A stretch of DNA of 49,604 nucleotides, from assembly GCA_018398765.1 (NCBI GenBank), contig JAHBMJ010005036.1, positions 25,001 through 74,604 on the forward strand. The letters are read 5' to 3'. Source of the DNA: Chromera velia (taxonomy: Eukaryota > Sar > Chromeraceae). Shown piece after piece: positions 33,901-45,059 of the stretch (position 1 is its first letter; every line of letters begins with the position of its first letter). The notes beneath the pieces are model-generated. The model saw nothing but the letters and a program-made list of their open reading frames with translations. It searched no databases and was not told where the DNA came from. A program made the translations under genes and the position numbers.

Positions 33901-35280
33901 TGAAGAGCTCCAACTGATACCAAGAGGGTGCGGTGCGGAGAGACTTTTGTGTTTGGGTTGGTTTGGGTGTCTCTCTCTCTGGTTGTGTGTTCCCTATCCC
34001 TGGAGAGGCAGTTCCCTCCAGTCGTAGAGGAGGAGGGGAGAGATTGGATGTGTTTGTCTGTTGGTGCTCTTCTGTGTCGAAGCAGAGACCTGCAAAAGTT
34101 TATATAAATGTCCAAAAATACAAAGAAATATATATACATGTGTATATATATAGACGAAAGAAGTGAATGGGCTACCCATCGGTTCTTGCAAATTGCATAT
34201 ATACGAAGTGAAAACTGTAAGCATACAGAGGATATGCCAGGGGGGCCGTCTTGCAGACCCTCACGCCGCAAGCAACACGAGGTATTCAACAGAAAGGCAA
34301 ATTTGAAGATTTTGCACGAGCTCACCTGTTGCCCTCCTGCTGATCATGGGAGACTTGGAAAATGTCGCTGTGGTGCGCACAAAGTGACCAAGAGGGGTAG
34401 AGGAAGATTCGACAGCAAAGAGGCTGTCTGCTCTTGTGGACTGCCCACTCAGCGACGACATGGGCACGAACAAGTCGGAAGATTTGGTGTTCGCATGAGA
34501 ATGCAAACTCGTAGAGCGCCTCCCGAGACTGTGCAACGGATAGCGTGACTCCTCTCCAGAAGGAATAGGCGCCTCCCCGTCCCACGTTCGCACATCGTCC
34601 CGGAAAGCGGACAGCTTCGCTGAGCAGGGAAGCCTCTGAACAATGCGCCCACTTTGCATATTTCCTTTGCAGTCACGTCTGCAGTCTTTGCATCAATTGA
34701 AAGCTCTGTTTGCCCCTTGGTGATGCACGGGACAGAAAATTCTCAGACGCTTTCGAGAAATTCCCTTATCCATCACTTCAACGCTCACCTCTTCTGCCAG
34801 GCAAACCCTACGCATACATGTTTCATGTCCCGATCGAGCAGTCTGACGGGATCGACTGAGATTCCACTCAAGCTGCCACAGATCGAAGCAGCTATATATA
34901 TACATATATATATAGACTGCATGCAAAGTTGCGAACATGCAGATCGATCGACATAAACTGTTCGCAGACTATACGCTCGAAATGCGCGCGCGAAACAAAA
35001 GATTTTTTTGCGCCAACATGCATGCATGCATGTGTTCGTGTACGAAATAAGCCCAAAGTTTTTGCCTGACCTTTCTTCTTCGGACTTAATTCAAGAGACT
35101 CTTGGACACGCAAGTGTGTCTCCTCAAGCTCTTCCAACTACACTGGTCGCCGGGTATGGCAAAGTACATGTGGATTTTCTGTATACTTGAGTCTGCAAGG
35201 ATGATTGACAAACGTCCACAAATCGATCCCTGACAGTCATTCTTTCGATCAAGCGACACGAGGTCATCCATTCTCTCCAT
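30920..35280 (-). CDS. Large low-complexity protein of about 1200 aa, multi-exon, unknown function
   Basis: The main 3' exon is 34089-30920 (stop TGA). It is joined in phase to exon 34678-34326 (donor GTGAGC; acceptor TTTTGCAG; one leftover G completes a Gly codon). Further 5' exons are likely: one ending at 34789 (DPVRLLDRDMKHVC), which fits the phase of the next exon, and a coiled-coil one ending at 35071 (EELEETHLRVQESLELS). A start at ATG 35280 (MERMDDLVS) is plausible. The protein is Ser/Pro/Glu/Lys-rich and mostly disordered. It has three helical islands: ELFNETDRDLLEMTSGRITD at the start of the big exon, a Leu-rich LVCELLLCRLSLLSG in the middle and FEAILQRCQAACKRVEKMH near the end. No known domain. 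The absence of stops for 1056 codons with normal codon use supports it; the 5' exon joins are uncertain. Confidence 0.65.
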
Positions 35281-35384
35281 CGGTTGCACGCAAAAAAAGA
35301 AAGAACAGCAGTGCTGCAGCCAACTGTATATCCACTTCGTAACGCCAGTCACTTCTACTGGACCCTGCTGCATCGCTCGCAAGT

Positions 35385-36729
35385 ATGGAGGGAGAGTCCG
35401 AAAACCGCTGCTGGCTCCCCCTGAACGTGTACGATGACGCAGCGGAGCTCCCTATTCAACTGTTCAGAGAGGCAGCATGTCGCCGGGACGCAGACTCCAT
35501 GAGGTCAGCGGATACTGTACGTGCTCTACTGATCCCAGGACTCACACAGCCTCATGATCATACATACACGGCAACAAAAGCTGCTTGACGGCTGCGAATG
35601 CTTCAGCGGAGCAGGTCAACTCCGTGCAGTCTGAGGTGAATGCAGACGCAGACTGGGACACGCACTGATTTCACCTCTCGTCTGCCCCTGCTTCTTGACC
35701 GTGTATGCAGGGTCTTGTTGAACTCAGGGACTCCCCCTTCAGTCCCCCTCTCGGCCTCTCGAACCACAGCACTGCACATTGCAGCCTCCTACAACGACAT
35801 CCAGATGGCCCTCCTGCTGAAGCGTTTCGGGGCAGACCACTGGGCCAGAGACCAAGTCAGGAGGACTCGTGCGTTCATCTATGCATGCACTCATTCAAAG
35901 AACCATCCATTTCTCTCTCCACTGGTCCGCGCACTCACTCACTGCTGTGTTGAACTTCGTCTGACGTTTTCTTACGGACCAGTGGGCGAGAGGGGACCCT
36001 GGCACGTGCTATTGTCAGAAAAGCACAAATGTGCTTTTGCTCAGATCAGAGACCATGATCACCACCATTCATCTGCATCTGCTCAGATCAGAGACGATCC
36101 TTTCCCCCCCTTGTCTCCCCTTTCTGAGAGGCACAGATAAACAGAGACAGTATTCTCGACGCTTTTCCAAATGCCACTCCTGCCTTCTGCCCTCTTGTCC
36201 GCAGCAAATGCGAACTCCTGTGAGTATTGCGAGGTCCGTCAATGCAGTTTTTCTTCTCCCATTATTTTCCTCTAGTGTCTGTGTTTGCATGTGTGCGTGC
36301 GTACGTGCATGCCCTGAGTGCACCTGCCGGTAGAGAAACGTTAGCCAAGAAAGGCAGGCTGCTGGATTATGATACCACACAGTGGAGCTAGCGCAACGCT
36401 TGCACGCATCCGGCCGGAGGGTGTCTCTTTCATACATTGTCTTTCTTCTGTTTTTATTCAAAAGACTCTGCATTCAGATGTTTCCCCCGCCTGCTTGCTC
36501 CATTGCCCCCAACAAAATGATCGTTTTTTTTCCCTCGGACTTCTCTCACTGGGAAAAAAAGAAAACGAAAAGAAATCTTAAAACGCGCACTTGCTCCCCG
36601 TGTGTCTGTGTGTATGAGTACATGAGTGCGTATAAATATGCATGCAGGTCAAACAAATATGCAGAGATGGTGGCCCTCCTGGAAGAGCCTATTTGGGAAT
36701 CCAAAAAGCCCAAGGAAGCCGAAGAATAG
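35385..36729 (+). CDS. Small ankyrin-repeat protein, several exons
   Basis: Exon 1 is 35385-35503 (MEGESENRCW; FREAACRRDADSM), donor GTCAGC. Exon 2 is 35711-35855 and joins in phase, giving VLLNSGTPPS and TALHIAASYNDIQMALLLKR, the classic ankyrin TALHxAA...LL pattern. A 15-nt microexon at 36205-36219 (QMRTP) would continue the second repeat (D...RTP). A possible piece at 36383-36420 (ELAQRLHASGR) and the terminal exon from about 36648 (KYAEMVALLEEP, TAG 36727-36729) complete it, but the phase of these last joins does not work out with the sites I see. Ankyrin repeats mediate protein binding; the partner is unknown. Start lies about 100 bp from that of the divergent minus-strand gene. Confidence 0.55.
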
Positions 36730-36923
36730 ATGAGTAACATCAAGGAATTGGAACACTTAATTTTCAAATCACGATAGCGACACATTGAATTGTAGGAAGT
36801 AGCATGGGTATCAATTGACCGTTCGTATTTTGTAACCTACAACAAAATGTTTAAAAAACATCTTACAGCAGACCACCGACAGAATCAAACGATGGAAGAG
36901 GAAAACCGTTTTTCAATCCCACG

Positions 36924-36955
<32 letters not shown>

Positions 36956-36957
36956 AG

Positions 36958-37021
<64 letters not shown>

Positions 37022-37077
37022 CTCATAGACAAACACAGTTTAACACACAGACGTACAGACATGCAGAGACACAGATA

Positions 37078-37159
<82 letters not shown>

Positions 37160-37884
37160 GTTTCAAAGTGTTAATATTCTATGCACAAAAATACAGTTTT
37201 ATATACTGATAGTTTTCTGCAATTAAATATATATAGTAAACGTCATAATACCACAAACCTGAAAAATAACAACTTTTCCCTGCCTCACGTTAGAAGTATC
37301 CAGCTAGCTCTGGATATGGATGACGATGGCGCGTCATAGTCATAGTCATATACGTAACTTTTTAGATAACTTTCTCTAATAGATCTTTACTACTAGTAGC
37401 TCCAAAATTTAGCAAAAGTTGACAAAGTGAAACTCATGTCTATATGAAGTGTTATAACACAAATTAATGAAAACCTATTGACGCTACACCAAGTGTCAAC
37501 ATGATTGAAAAGTGTTTTGATAAAATGTAGTTTTAAAAACATACGTCGGAGGTGGAACGACTCCAAAACTTCAGTCTTTTTCACTTTTTCAATTCATGTC
37601 TGAATTCATTTGAACTTATTACCAATAGGTAGCGCCAGTAGGCATGAGTTCAGTTTCAACCGTTTAGGTTATGACCTTGTGTTGCGTCTAAGCAGCCAAA
37701 TTGCAACAAGAGCCATCAACCTGAGCTCTAATCTTGAATCGTATGCGCCACTGCTGCGGCGGGCGTACAACCAGGCCGACAAACAATTTTTATTTTTAAA
37801 AAAACGATGTAGCTTGTGGTTATGACTTCAGTCATTAGCGATCTAATGCCCTTCATTGACCAGCAAATGTGCTGAGCTCTTGGC
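36730..37884. other. Intergenic region with CA/GA microsatellites
   Basis: (CA)n and (GA)n/(CAGA)n runs occupy about 36925-37155. The remainder is AT-rich and shows no gene I can support. It separates the ankyrin gene from the 3' end of the secreted-protein gene on the other strand. Confidence 0.6.
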
Positions 37885-38403
37885 TCAGCTGCCTCTTTTT
37901 GGTTTTCCTTTTGACCAACCTGCCACAATTTCAAAGTTCGACTTCCATGCACCGCCTGTTGAGTGTAGCTGCAACGTGTCGGCAGCAGTTTTTTTTCTTG
38001 ACGGACATTTGGTCTTCTCAAGACCCCAGGCAGCTGCAGTTGCGTACGCTCTGCACATCGGGTTTTCCTGTGCGTCGTTGGTGACGTCTGCTTGCGTACG
38101 ACGGCCGTCCCCCTTCATAAATTTTTTGAAGTACTCATCCAGTTTGTCCTTTGCCGTCTGATTGTCCCAGAATTCCTCTTGAGGTTGCGCATAGAGCTGG
38201 TGGATGACATACTCTGCTTTACTGATGGAGTGGGTCCATCCCTTTGCCCCCCCTGTCTGAAAGGTGTTCTCATTCGCACACCAGCCGTCCACCTCATCCT
38301 GCTTTTCCGTGTCGAAGGCGATCCTGAACGATGCACGATCAAAAGAGAGGCACGAAACGGCGCAGAAAAACAGCACGGCTAAGACTTTGCTGATTGTCGA
38401 CAT
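37885..38403 (-). CDS. Short secreted protein, orphan, 172 aa
   Basis: The ATG at 38403 is followed by a typical signal peptide (MSTISKVLAVLFFCAVSCLS, cleavage around residue 20). An upstream ATG at 38412 adds three residues and is an alternative start. The mature part of about 150 residues is hydrophilic, with Trp/Gly and Lys-rich segments (EEFWDNQTAKDKLDEYFKKF) and only three cysteines. It ends with TGA. There is no membrane anchor and no recognised domain. The single open frame with a well-placed signal peptide makes a real gene likely; an intron cannot be excluded. Confidence 0.6.
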   Translation of the reverse strand: MSTISKVLAVLFFCAVSCLSFDRASFRIAFDTEKQDEVDGWCANENTFQTGGAKGWTHSISKAEYVIHQLYAQPQEEFWDNQTAKDKLDEYFKKFMKGDGRRTQADVTNDAQENPMCRAYATAAAWGLEKTKCPSRKKTAADTLQLHSTGGAWKSNFEIVAGWSKGKPKRGS

Positions 38404-38519
38404 GCTGTACATGCATATTCTGTGACACATCCATGCTGTGCGAATTAATTTTGGAGCACTAGCGGACTTCGACTGGACAAAACAAACCGCAGACTCCACT
38501 TGGATTAAATAGTCCAGAA

Positions 38520-38835
38520 GAGAGGAAGAAATGGAAGGAAGAAAGAATGCATGGAAGGAAGGAAGAAAAGGAAGGGAAGGGAAGGAGTGACAGAGAGACG
38601 GAAGGAGAGAGGGAGAGAGGGAGAGAGGGAGAGGGGGAGAGAGGGAGAGAGGGAGAGAGGGGAGGGAGGGAGGGAGGGAGGGAGGGAGGGAGGGAGGAAG
38701 GAAAGAAAGAAAGAAAGAAAGAAAGAAAGAAGAATGAATGAATGAATGAAGGAAGGGAGGAAGGAAGGAAGGAAGGAAGGAAGGAAGGACGGACGGGAAG
38801 AAAGGGGGAGGAAGGAACGGAGGGAGAAACGCATA
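38520..38835 (+). repeat. Polypurine microsatellite, (GGGA)n/(GAAA)n/(GGAA)n
   Basis: About 300 bases are almost entirely A and G on the plus strand, with blocks of GAGG, GGGA, GAAA and GGAA. The arginine/glutamate and serine/leucine frames through it are compositional. Confidence 0.9.
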
Positions 38836-38862
38836 ACAGGAAAAATCTTGGGGATCGAGGGA

Positions 38863-40522
38863 TTAAAGGTGAGGGGGAAATAGAGAAGAGAGGAAAGAAT
38901 TCTGATTGATTGCAGTGCCTGATTGACTAGCTGACTTCTCTAGTGCCATCAGCATGGCTGCATATTTCGGCCACTCGTCGTTAGCTCTCGCGTTGGCGGT
39001 TGTCCACTCGACATTCCCCCTCACTTCTGGGATGTGAAAATTCAGGGGGGTTCCTTTGTTCAGAGCCCTATTCACGAGAGACCCTTTGCTTTTTGTTGTG
39101 TACCCCCAGTACCTGATACCGCAATAGAGAAGCTGCACGCATTTCCCCTCAACAAAGTAAAAAACCAAATCGATTGGGTCATGCAATGTCAACGGTGAGA
39201 GCTTTGAGAAAGCAAGTCACAAACACAAATTGACAAACACCAATATTCATTTTCAACCAATGTGACAGATGCTTTTCGTTAAAGGGAATTATTTACAGAT
39301 TGAAAATTGCTGCGCGATTCCGACCAGAGTGAGTCACAAAGTTCGAAGCGGAACCCCATGAATGCAAACACGCCGTCCAATATACATCGCACACATGTCG
39401 ACACGAGGCTTGATTCAAAGTTCTTGCGGAGAAGCACATGATTTGTCCAGACAAGAGACCATTCAAAACGGAGAGGTCCTCTCCAGCTGCACTGGACCTC
39501 TCCGCCTTCTCATCCCTCACCTTTTGCATTCTCCTTGGGATCATATACTGCAAACAGGTTGCATCGTATCAAAATGCCTCAAGTGAAGGGAGCAGATGCT
39601 CATGCAGGAAACGCCAGGCAGACAGACGGACAGACAGACATCGCATGGTGGGATGCGGCGACGAGACAAAATACGAATCCACGAAGAAAAGGCGTGGATG
39701 TGAACACGAACGTGAATGCGAAGAGAGAGAGAGGGGGGGGCAGGCGAGAAAGGAGATGGAAAGGGAACACGCAGAGACAAATAAAAATAGATAGACAGAC
39801 ACGCAACTCTTAATTGCCATGTATGCAGGGACAGAGGGAGGGTGGCGGAGAGGGGGGGAGAGGGAGGGGAGGGGAGAGAAAGACAGCTAGGCATCGCGAC
39901 ACAAACGTGGAGTGTCATACCGGTAGCCACGTACATTTTATAGAAAGAAAAAGAGACAGACAGACAGACACCACCGATATGCAATTGACAGTGCGACAAG
40001 ACGAAAACATGTCAAAGCCTCTTGAAGAAAAACGCGTGTGGTGTCGGTGAGAGCACTCACACACATCGCTGCATTGTAAGGTGTCTGAACCCAATCCCCG
40101 TGCAGAGACCTCCCTGGGGACCCCCCAGGACTGGGCGACCGACGGCCCACTTGTGACTCCCGCTGTGTAAATACGCGACTGAGGTGGGACGCATTTTGCG
40201 ACTGCCGCAATGTGAATCCATCACTGACTGACTGACTCACCCCCTCTTCCGACTGGTGCTGCATACGTTTGACACGGAGAGGATGAGCAGAGCACGCACA
40301 GGAATGACGTAAATAAAATGTCGCCCAAAACAAATTAACACAACAATGGTGGTAACACGAGTGCACGTTGTGGCACCACTTTCTGGAAATGGAGCAATTC
40401 TGCATGACCCTTTCTGCTTCATCCTTTCTGCCTTCATCTTTTTGCCTCATTTTTTCTGCCTGATTCTACCTGCGAAAGTGACTCACCGATGCAGTGTTTT
40501 GCCCACAGTTCTGCAACTCGGT
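38863..40522 (-). CDS. Multi-exon gene with short exons, unknown function
   Basis: The 3' exon ends with TAA at 38863 and starts near 39203. It reads as a protein-like stretch of about 110 residues (IDLVFYFVEGKCVQLLYCGI, NVEWTTANARANDEWPKYAA). Upstream lie small candidate exons with good splice sites, each a multiple of three: 39521-39547 (27 nt, GTGAGG donor, TTTGCAG acceptor), 40241-40258 (18 nt, GTGAGT) and 40487-40522 (36 nt, GTGAGT, TTTTGCAG). The phase of the 36-nt and 27-nt exons is ambiguous (for example RVAELWAKHCI in one frame). The 5' end is not found; it may begin near 40.6-41.6 kb. It could instead be a continuation of the modular gene upstream. Confidence 0.4.
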
Positions 40523-40629
40523 CTGCAAAAACGGAAAGGTACCAGACAGATGACAGACGAAAATACAGGGAGCACATCAGATGGACAAACACACCACCAG
40601 GCAACAATGAAAACAGTTTCTTTACAGTT

Positions 40630-40735
40630 GGACCTGTCAATCTGTCTATCTGTCTGTTTATCTGCCTGTCTTTCCTTCTCTCTCTTGCTCTTTCTCTCTC
40701 TTCCCCCCCCCCTCTCTCTTTGTGTGTGTGTGTCG
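40630..40735. repeat. TCTG/CT microsatellite in a candidate intron
   Basis: (TCTG)n, (CT)n and a C-run followed by (TG)n. Confidence 0.85.
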
Positions 40736-40974
40736 TTCTGTCCCAAGGAACTGAAACACGCGAATGCACGAATTTCGGGTTATACCGTGTGGTCTCATTC
40801 CGCCCACCTTCAGTCTATCGTAGGCCTCCTGCAGAAAGGTACAGAAAAAGAGGACGCGGAGCTCTAAAGTTTAGGAAACGTCCTCAAACACACAGGCAGA
40901 GAGTCAGACAGAATGAGAAACAGCATGTGTTTTCTGTTCTTTGTGCCTATGTTTCCTCCGATGCATCGACTCAC

Positions 40975-41271
40975 TTACAAACAGACCGACACACAGAGAG
41001 AGACTTTAAGGTAGGCAGGCAGACAAGAGAGACAGGCAAAGAGACATGCTGGCAAAAGGACAAATAGACATAATAACCAACAGACATGGACAGAGACCGA
41101 CACACAGACCTCCATGCAGACAGACAGACAGACACACAGGCGGATGGACGGACAGACGGCCAGACAATCAAAAAGATATGCAGAGAGTCGACTACAGACA
41201 GGCAAACAGGCAGGCAGACAGACAGACAGACACAGAGGCTGACAGGCAGACAGGCAGAAAGGCAGACAGTA

Positions 41272-41311
<40 letters not shown>

Positions 41312-41340
41312 AACGCAAACAAACGCAAACACACGCACGG

Positions 41341-41381
<41 letters not shown>

Positions 41382-41560
41382 AACGCAAACACATGCACGC
41401 ACGCACACGCACGCACACGCACGCACACGCACGCACACGCACACACACACGCACACACAAATAGGCAGGAAGATAGACATGCAGACAGACATGCCGATAG
41501 ACAGACAAAAGAATAAATAGGCACGTAAACAGACAAGCACAGAGGGAGAAACGCAGACAA
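40975..41560. repeat. Long (CAGA)n and (CA)n microsatellite block
   Basis: CAGACAGA words merge into perfect CA runs (about 41274-41307 and 41346-41377) and ACGCACGC variants. Cys/Val-rich minus frames and Thr/His-rich plus frames here are repeat artefacts. Confidence 0.93.
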
Positions 41561-41647
41561 AGAGCCGGTTCATATACTTCAAGTGCAGACAGACTACGTA
41601 CTGCAGAATCTGAGTAGACGGTCAAACAGTATTTGCAGGAAGGACGT

Positions 41648-42028
41648 TCAACTCAGAGCCTCAAGGGCATTCAAGGCGTCCTGCTGGCGCGCATGAAATC
41701 CGGTGGACCACACACACCGTGGTCGGATCGAGAGATGTAGACGACGTCCGTCCTTCATTTTATTTTCAGATGTGCCAGCGGAGTTACTGCCGTGCCCTCC
41801 TTTTCTTTCGCTCTGCACTGAACCACCTCCACGTACTAACCTTCTTGCACACTGCTCATGTAACGCACGTAATTTGCACATGCACAAAGCAGACACAGCT
41901 ACCCACCCAGACATACACAAATCCACTCGGCCATGCATCCATCCACACACCTGTAGATGTTGACCCTGTGTGGCGAGCTTTGTTGTGCCGTCGCGGGGGT
42001 CTACGAAGTCTTCGGCCACCTTGCATTT
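41648..42028 (-). CDS. Module 4 (exons A4 and terminal B4) of the modular gene
   Basis: A4 (42028-41951, 78 nt) encodes KCKVAEDF, then [14 protein letters not shown] and QHLQ. Its acceptor is CTGCTGCAG and its donor GTGTGT is weak but preserves homology to A3. B4 (41680-41648) encodes [10 protein letters not shown] followed by TGA, so it ends the protein. It aligns with the 7-residue B exons but is extended by three residues. Confidence 0.65.
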   Translation of the reverse strand, partial: KCKVAEDFVDPRDGTTKLATQGQHLQVCGWMHGRVDLCMSGWVAVSALCMCKLRALHEQCARRLVRGGGSVQSERKGGHGSNSAGTSENKMKDGRRLHLSIRPRCVWSTGFHARQQDALNALEALS

Positions 42029-43560
42029 CTGCAGCAGACAAATTCAAATCAACTCTGCTTTTTTTGGCACATATCATCATCGATGCTTTCAGCGTTGCTC
42101 AGCTCAGCTGGTCAATGGACCAAAGGGCAGGACAGCTGAAGGCACGCAAAAGAGAACGGGTGCTGTTTGATCATTCACATGACGATACTGATGGAGGAAG
42201 CGACCGGCACGGCATTCAGAGAGCAATTTTCTCCATCGATATTGACGTTCTTCAGTTGTTCAGCAACTTTGAAGGATCGTGCGCGTTCTGACGAGTGAAG
42301 AAAGACACTGCTAAACAAAGTTTTGCGTGCGCCTTCTGCAAGGAGAGTGACGTGTTGCGCGATCTGTGAGCCAGCATCCTTTCTTATTCTCTCTTTTGCA
42401 TGAGTAAAAGAAAGTCTCTCCATTTTTGTTATTCCATGCAGCACCACTTGCATGGGTAGCTGGTGTATTTTTGACTATGGTAGCTGAATGAAGGTGTGAA
42501 TATTGACGATATCATTGTGCATTTGTAATTTGGTATGGTAGCTGAATATTGACGATATGGTAGCTGAATATTGTGCATTTGTAATTTCTGCAGTGCGAAT
42601 ACTGACCTCAACTTCCTCTTGATATGTGGCCTGCATGCGCACAGAGAGCGGGCAGGCAAAATTTAAATTCTCAGGTGCAGACAGCATTCCAAATGCAGAG
42701 AAAAGGGGGTGCATGCGTGAGGACAATGGCCCTCGATCTGACCGGAACGGAGAGGGTTCCTTCGAGTACATCTGTCAGGTACAAATTGACGCACAAAAGC
42801 AAAACCCCCCAACACTATGCAGACGGACTTTCACTCACGCCGTTGAACTTGGAAGTTCTTTCGTCTGCATGCTTTTAATTCATCGAGACCCTCCCTCCCT
42901 CCCTCCCTGCCCGGCCTACCCGCGGACGACCCCAGACAGACAGAATGGGCCGGGGTTGAATGGATGGTGTCTACTTGGACACCCACCCCCCGACCAACCG
43001 GACTTACCTTCGGAGCGTTGAATGCGTCCTGCAAGTGCCACGATCGTCAAGGAGAAAAGCAGAGGCGGGAATCGAGGTCGTTTTTTGTCTCCTCTTCTCG
43101 CTTATCGCGTAAGCCAATCCTCAGATTCACATTCTCTGTCTTTGTTCCTCTTCTTTACGTAAAGGCGACGTATATCTTTGAGCAGGACCATCAGAACACA
43201 CCTCATATTTCTTTTTTGGGTGAGAGTCAAAGAAAGAAGGGGGAAAACACACGCACCGCTGGCCTAATCCCTCTCGAGACCAATCCGTCATGCAATCGCT
43301 GTGGTATTTATTCCAGCCACCTGCATGCATTCTCTTTGATCAGCACGCCGCATCCGATTCGAAATCCCCATTGGCGCTACACAGTCTGCATTGCCGGAAG
43401 GAAGAGAGAAAAGAAGCCCTTCAGGCAGATCTGCAGGCAGCCTTCCTCGAGCGCTCACCTTCAAGGGCTCCCCCTGCGTTGCGAGTTTCGTGGTACCGTC
43501 ACGAGGGTCAACGAAGTCCGTTTCCACCTTGTCCTGCAAGGAATCAAGCATGCAGTTTGT

Positions 43561-43591
<31 letters not shown>

Positions 43592-45015
43592 CGAGGAGAG
43601 GAGAGGACTAACATGAATGAATCGAAATGAACGAACAAGTTGAGCCGCATCTGCTCTCTCTTGCAAGGATAAAGCGAATTGTTATGCACCCATCTACACT
43701 CGCCTCATGCTCACGGAATGGTGTTGTATACAGCAGTCACTGAGAGACCCTGACGAGTTCTGCATGAGTGAATTAGACACCGAGCTAGAAAGCCAGAAGT
43801 AGATGAGCGACGCGCCGAAAGAGGGCAAACGAACAATCACACCATAAAGACCACACCGACTGACATCGCATGGGGACGAAGGGGGCTCCTGCATGCAGAG
43901 AGACGCGACATTCACGAGAAGGAGGGGGGAAGAAGCGACGCCATGCATTTGCACATTTTTCAAAATGAGTGCTGTTGTATCTACACAGAGAAAGAACTTT
44001 GGTCTCTGTTCAGTCTGTCTGTCGGAGCTGAGGCGAGCTTCAGCTACAGCCGGGGGAAGCAAGGAAGGGAGTGGAAGAACCTCAGTCAGGTCGAGTCGAG
44101 TCGGTCGTGAAATGCCTCGAAGAAAGTTCATGCATCTGCCTGCCCACAAAATCAATCGCTTTGTCAACTTAGCTTTCAATATGCACTGTGATGCTCGAAT
44201 GCAAACTTGAAACTCCTTGGCGTCGATAATGAAGGGAGAAAAGTCATCAATCGATTCCATGCATCTGTGCATTGTCTTCCAAAGGGGACAAGAGGATTCA
44301 GCAGAAAGAAGGGGGCGCCTGGCATGAGGCACAACAAAAGGAAGGAAAGGTTGCCTGGCTGCTGCCACATGAGAGCGAAGGGGTCGACGAACAAACTGAT
44401 GAACTGGGCAGCGCATGCTGATCGACTTACCGAAGCAACTGCGTCGAACTGAACCTGCAGTGATTGATTGTATGAAGAAAACACCAGGATCGCGATCCAG
44501 CATGCAACAGGCCTCATTCGAAGCACTCAATACACTCGCAACACTCTTCCTCGTTAAGATGGCAAAGCCAATACATCCACACATAGGGTGGCGGACAGGG
44601 AGAAGGGCAGAGAGATACGCAGACGGACATCCACACACTCGCTGGGGAGGGACCCGTTGGGAGAGGCTGGCTGCATGGGAGAGAGAGGCCGGCCGGGGCA
44701 GATTTGTTTCTTTCACTTTGGGTGAAACAACTCCTCCCCCCCTGCATGCCCCCCCCCAAATGGCAGAGAGGGCGTCAGGGAATACTCCTGCGGAGTCAAT
44801 GCTGTTCGGCTAAGAGGGGGATTGCGTGTTCTTTGAGGTGTGAAAGAGGCTGAAGAAGCAGCAGCGTCTGTTGGGATGCGCCGCTTTCCTCCAACACTGT
44901 CATTGTTTCCTTTGTGACCGTTGGAGAGATGAAAAAACAAAATGCAGAATGGGCCGGCATTGAATGAATCATGCCACCCTCTCTCCTTCCCTCTCCCTTC
45001 CCGTCCCCCCTCCCC

Positions 45016-45059
<44 letters not shown>

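Noticed and set aside
40971-41625. Cys/Val-rich and Thr/His-rich ORFs of 122-216 codons
   Set aside because: They translate CA/CAGA microsatellite in different frames.
43694-44716. 340-codon minus-strand ORF
   Set aside because: It runs through a good small exon (44431-44454) in another frame and has no homology-like pattern; probably an intronic chance frame, though it is the longest one there and deserves a transcript check.
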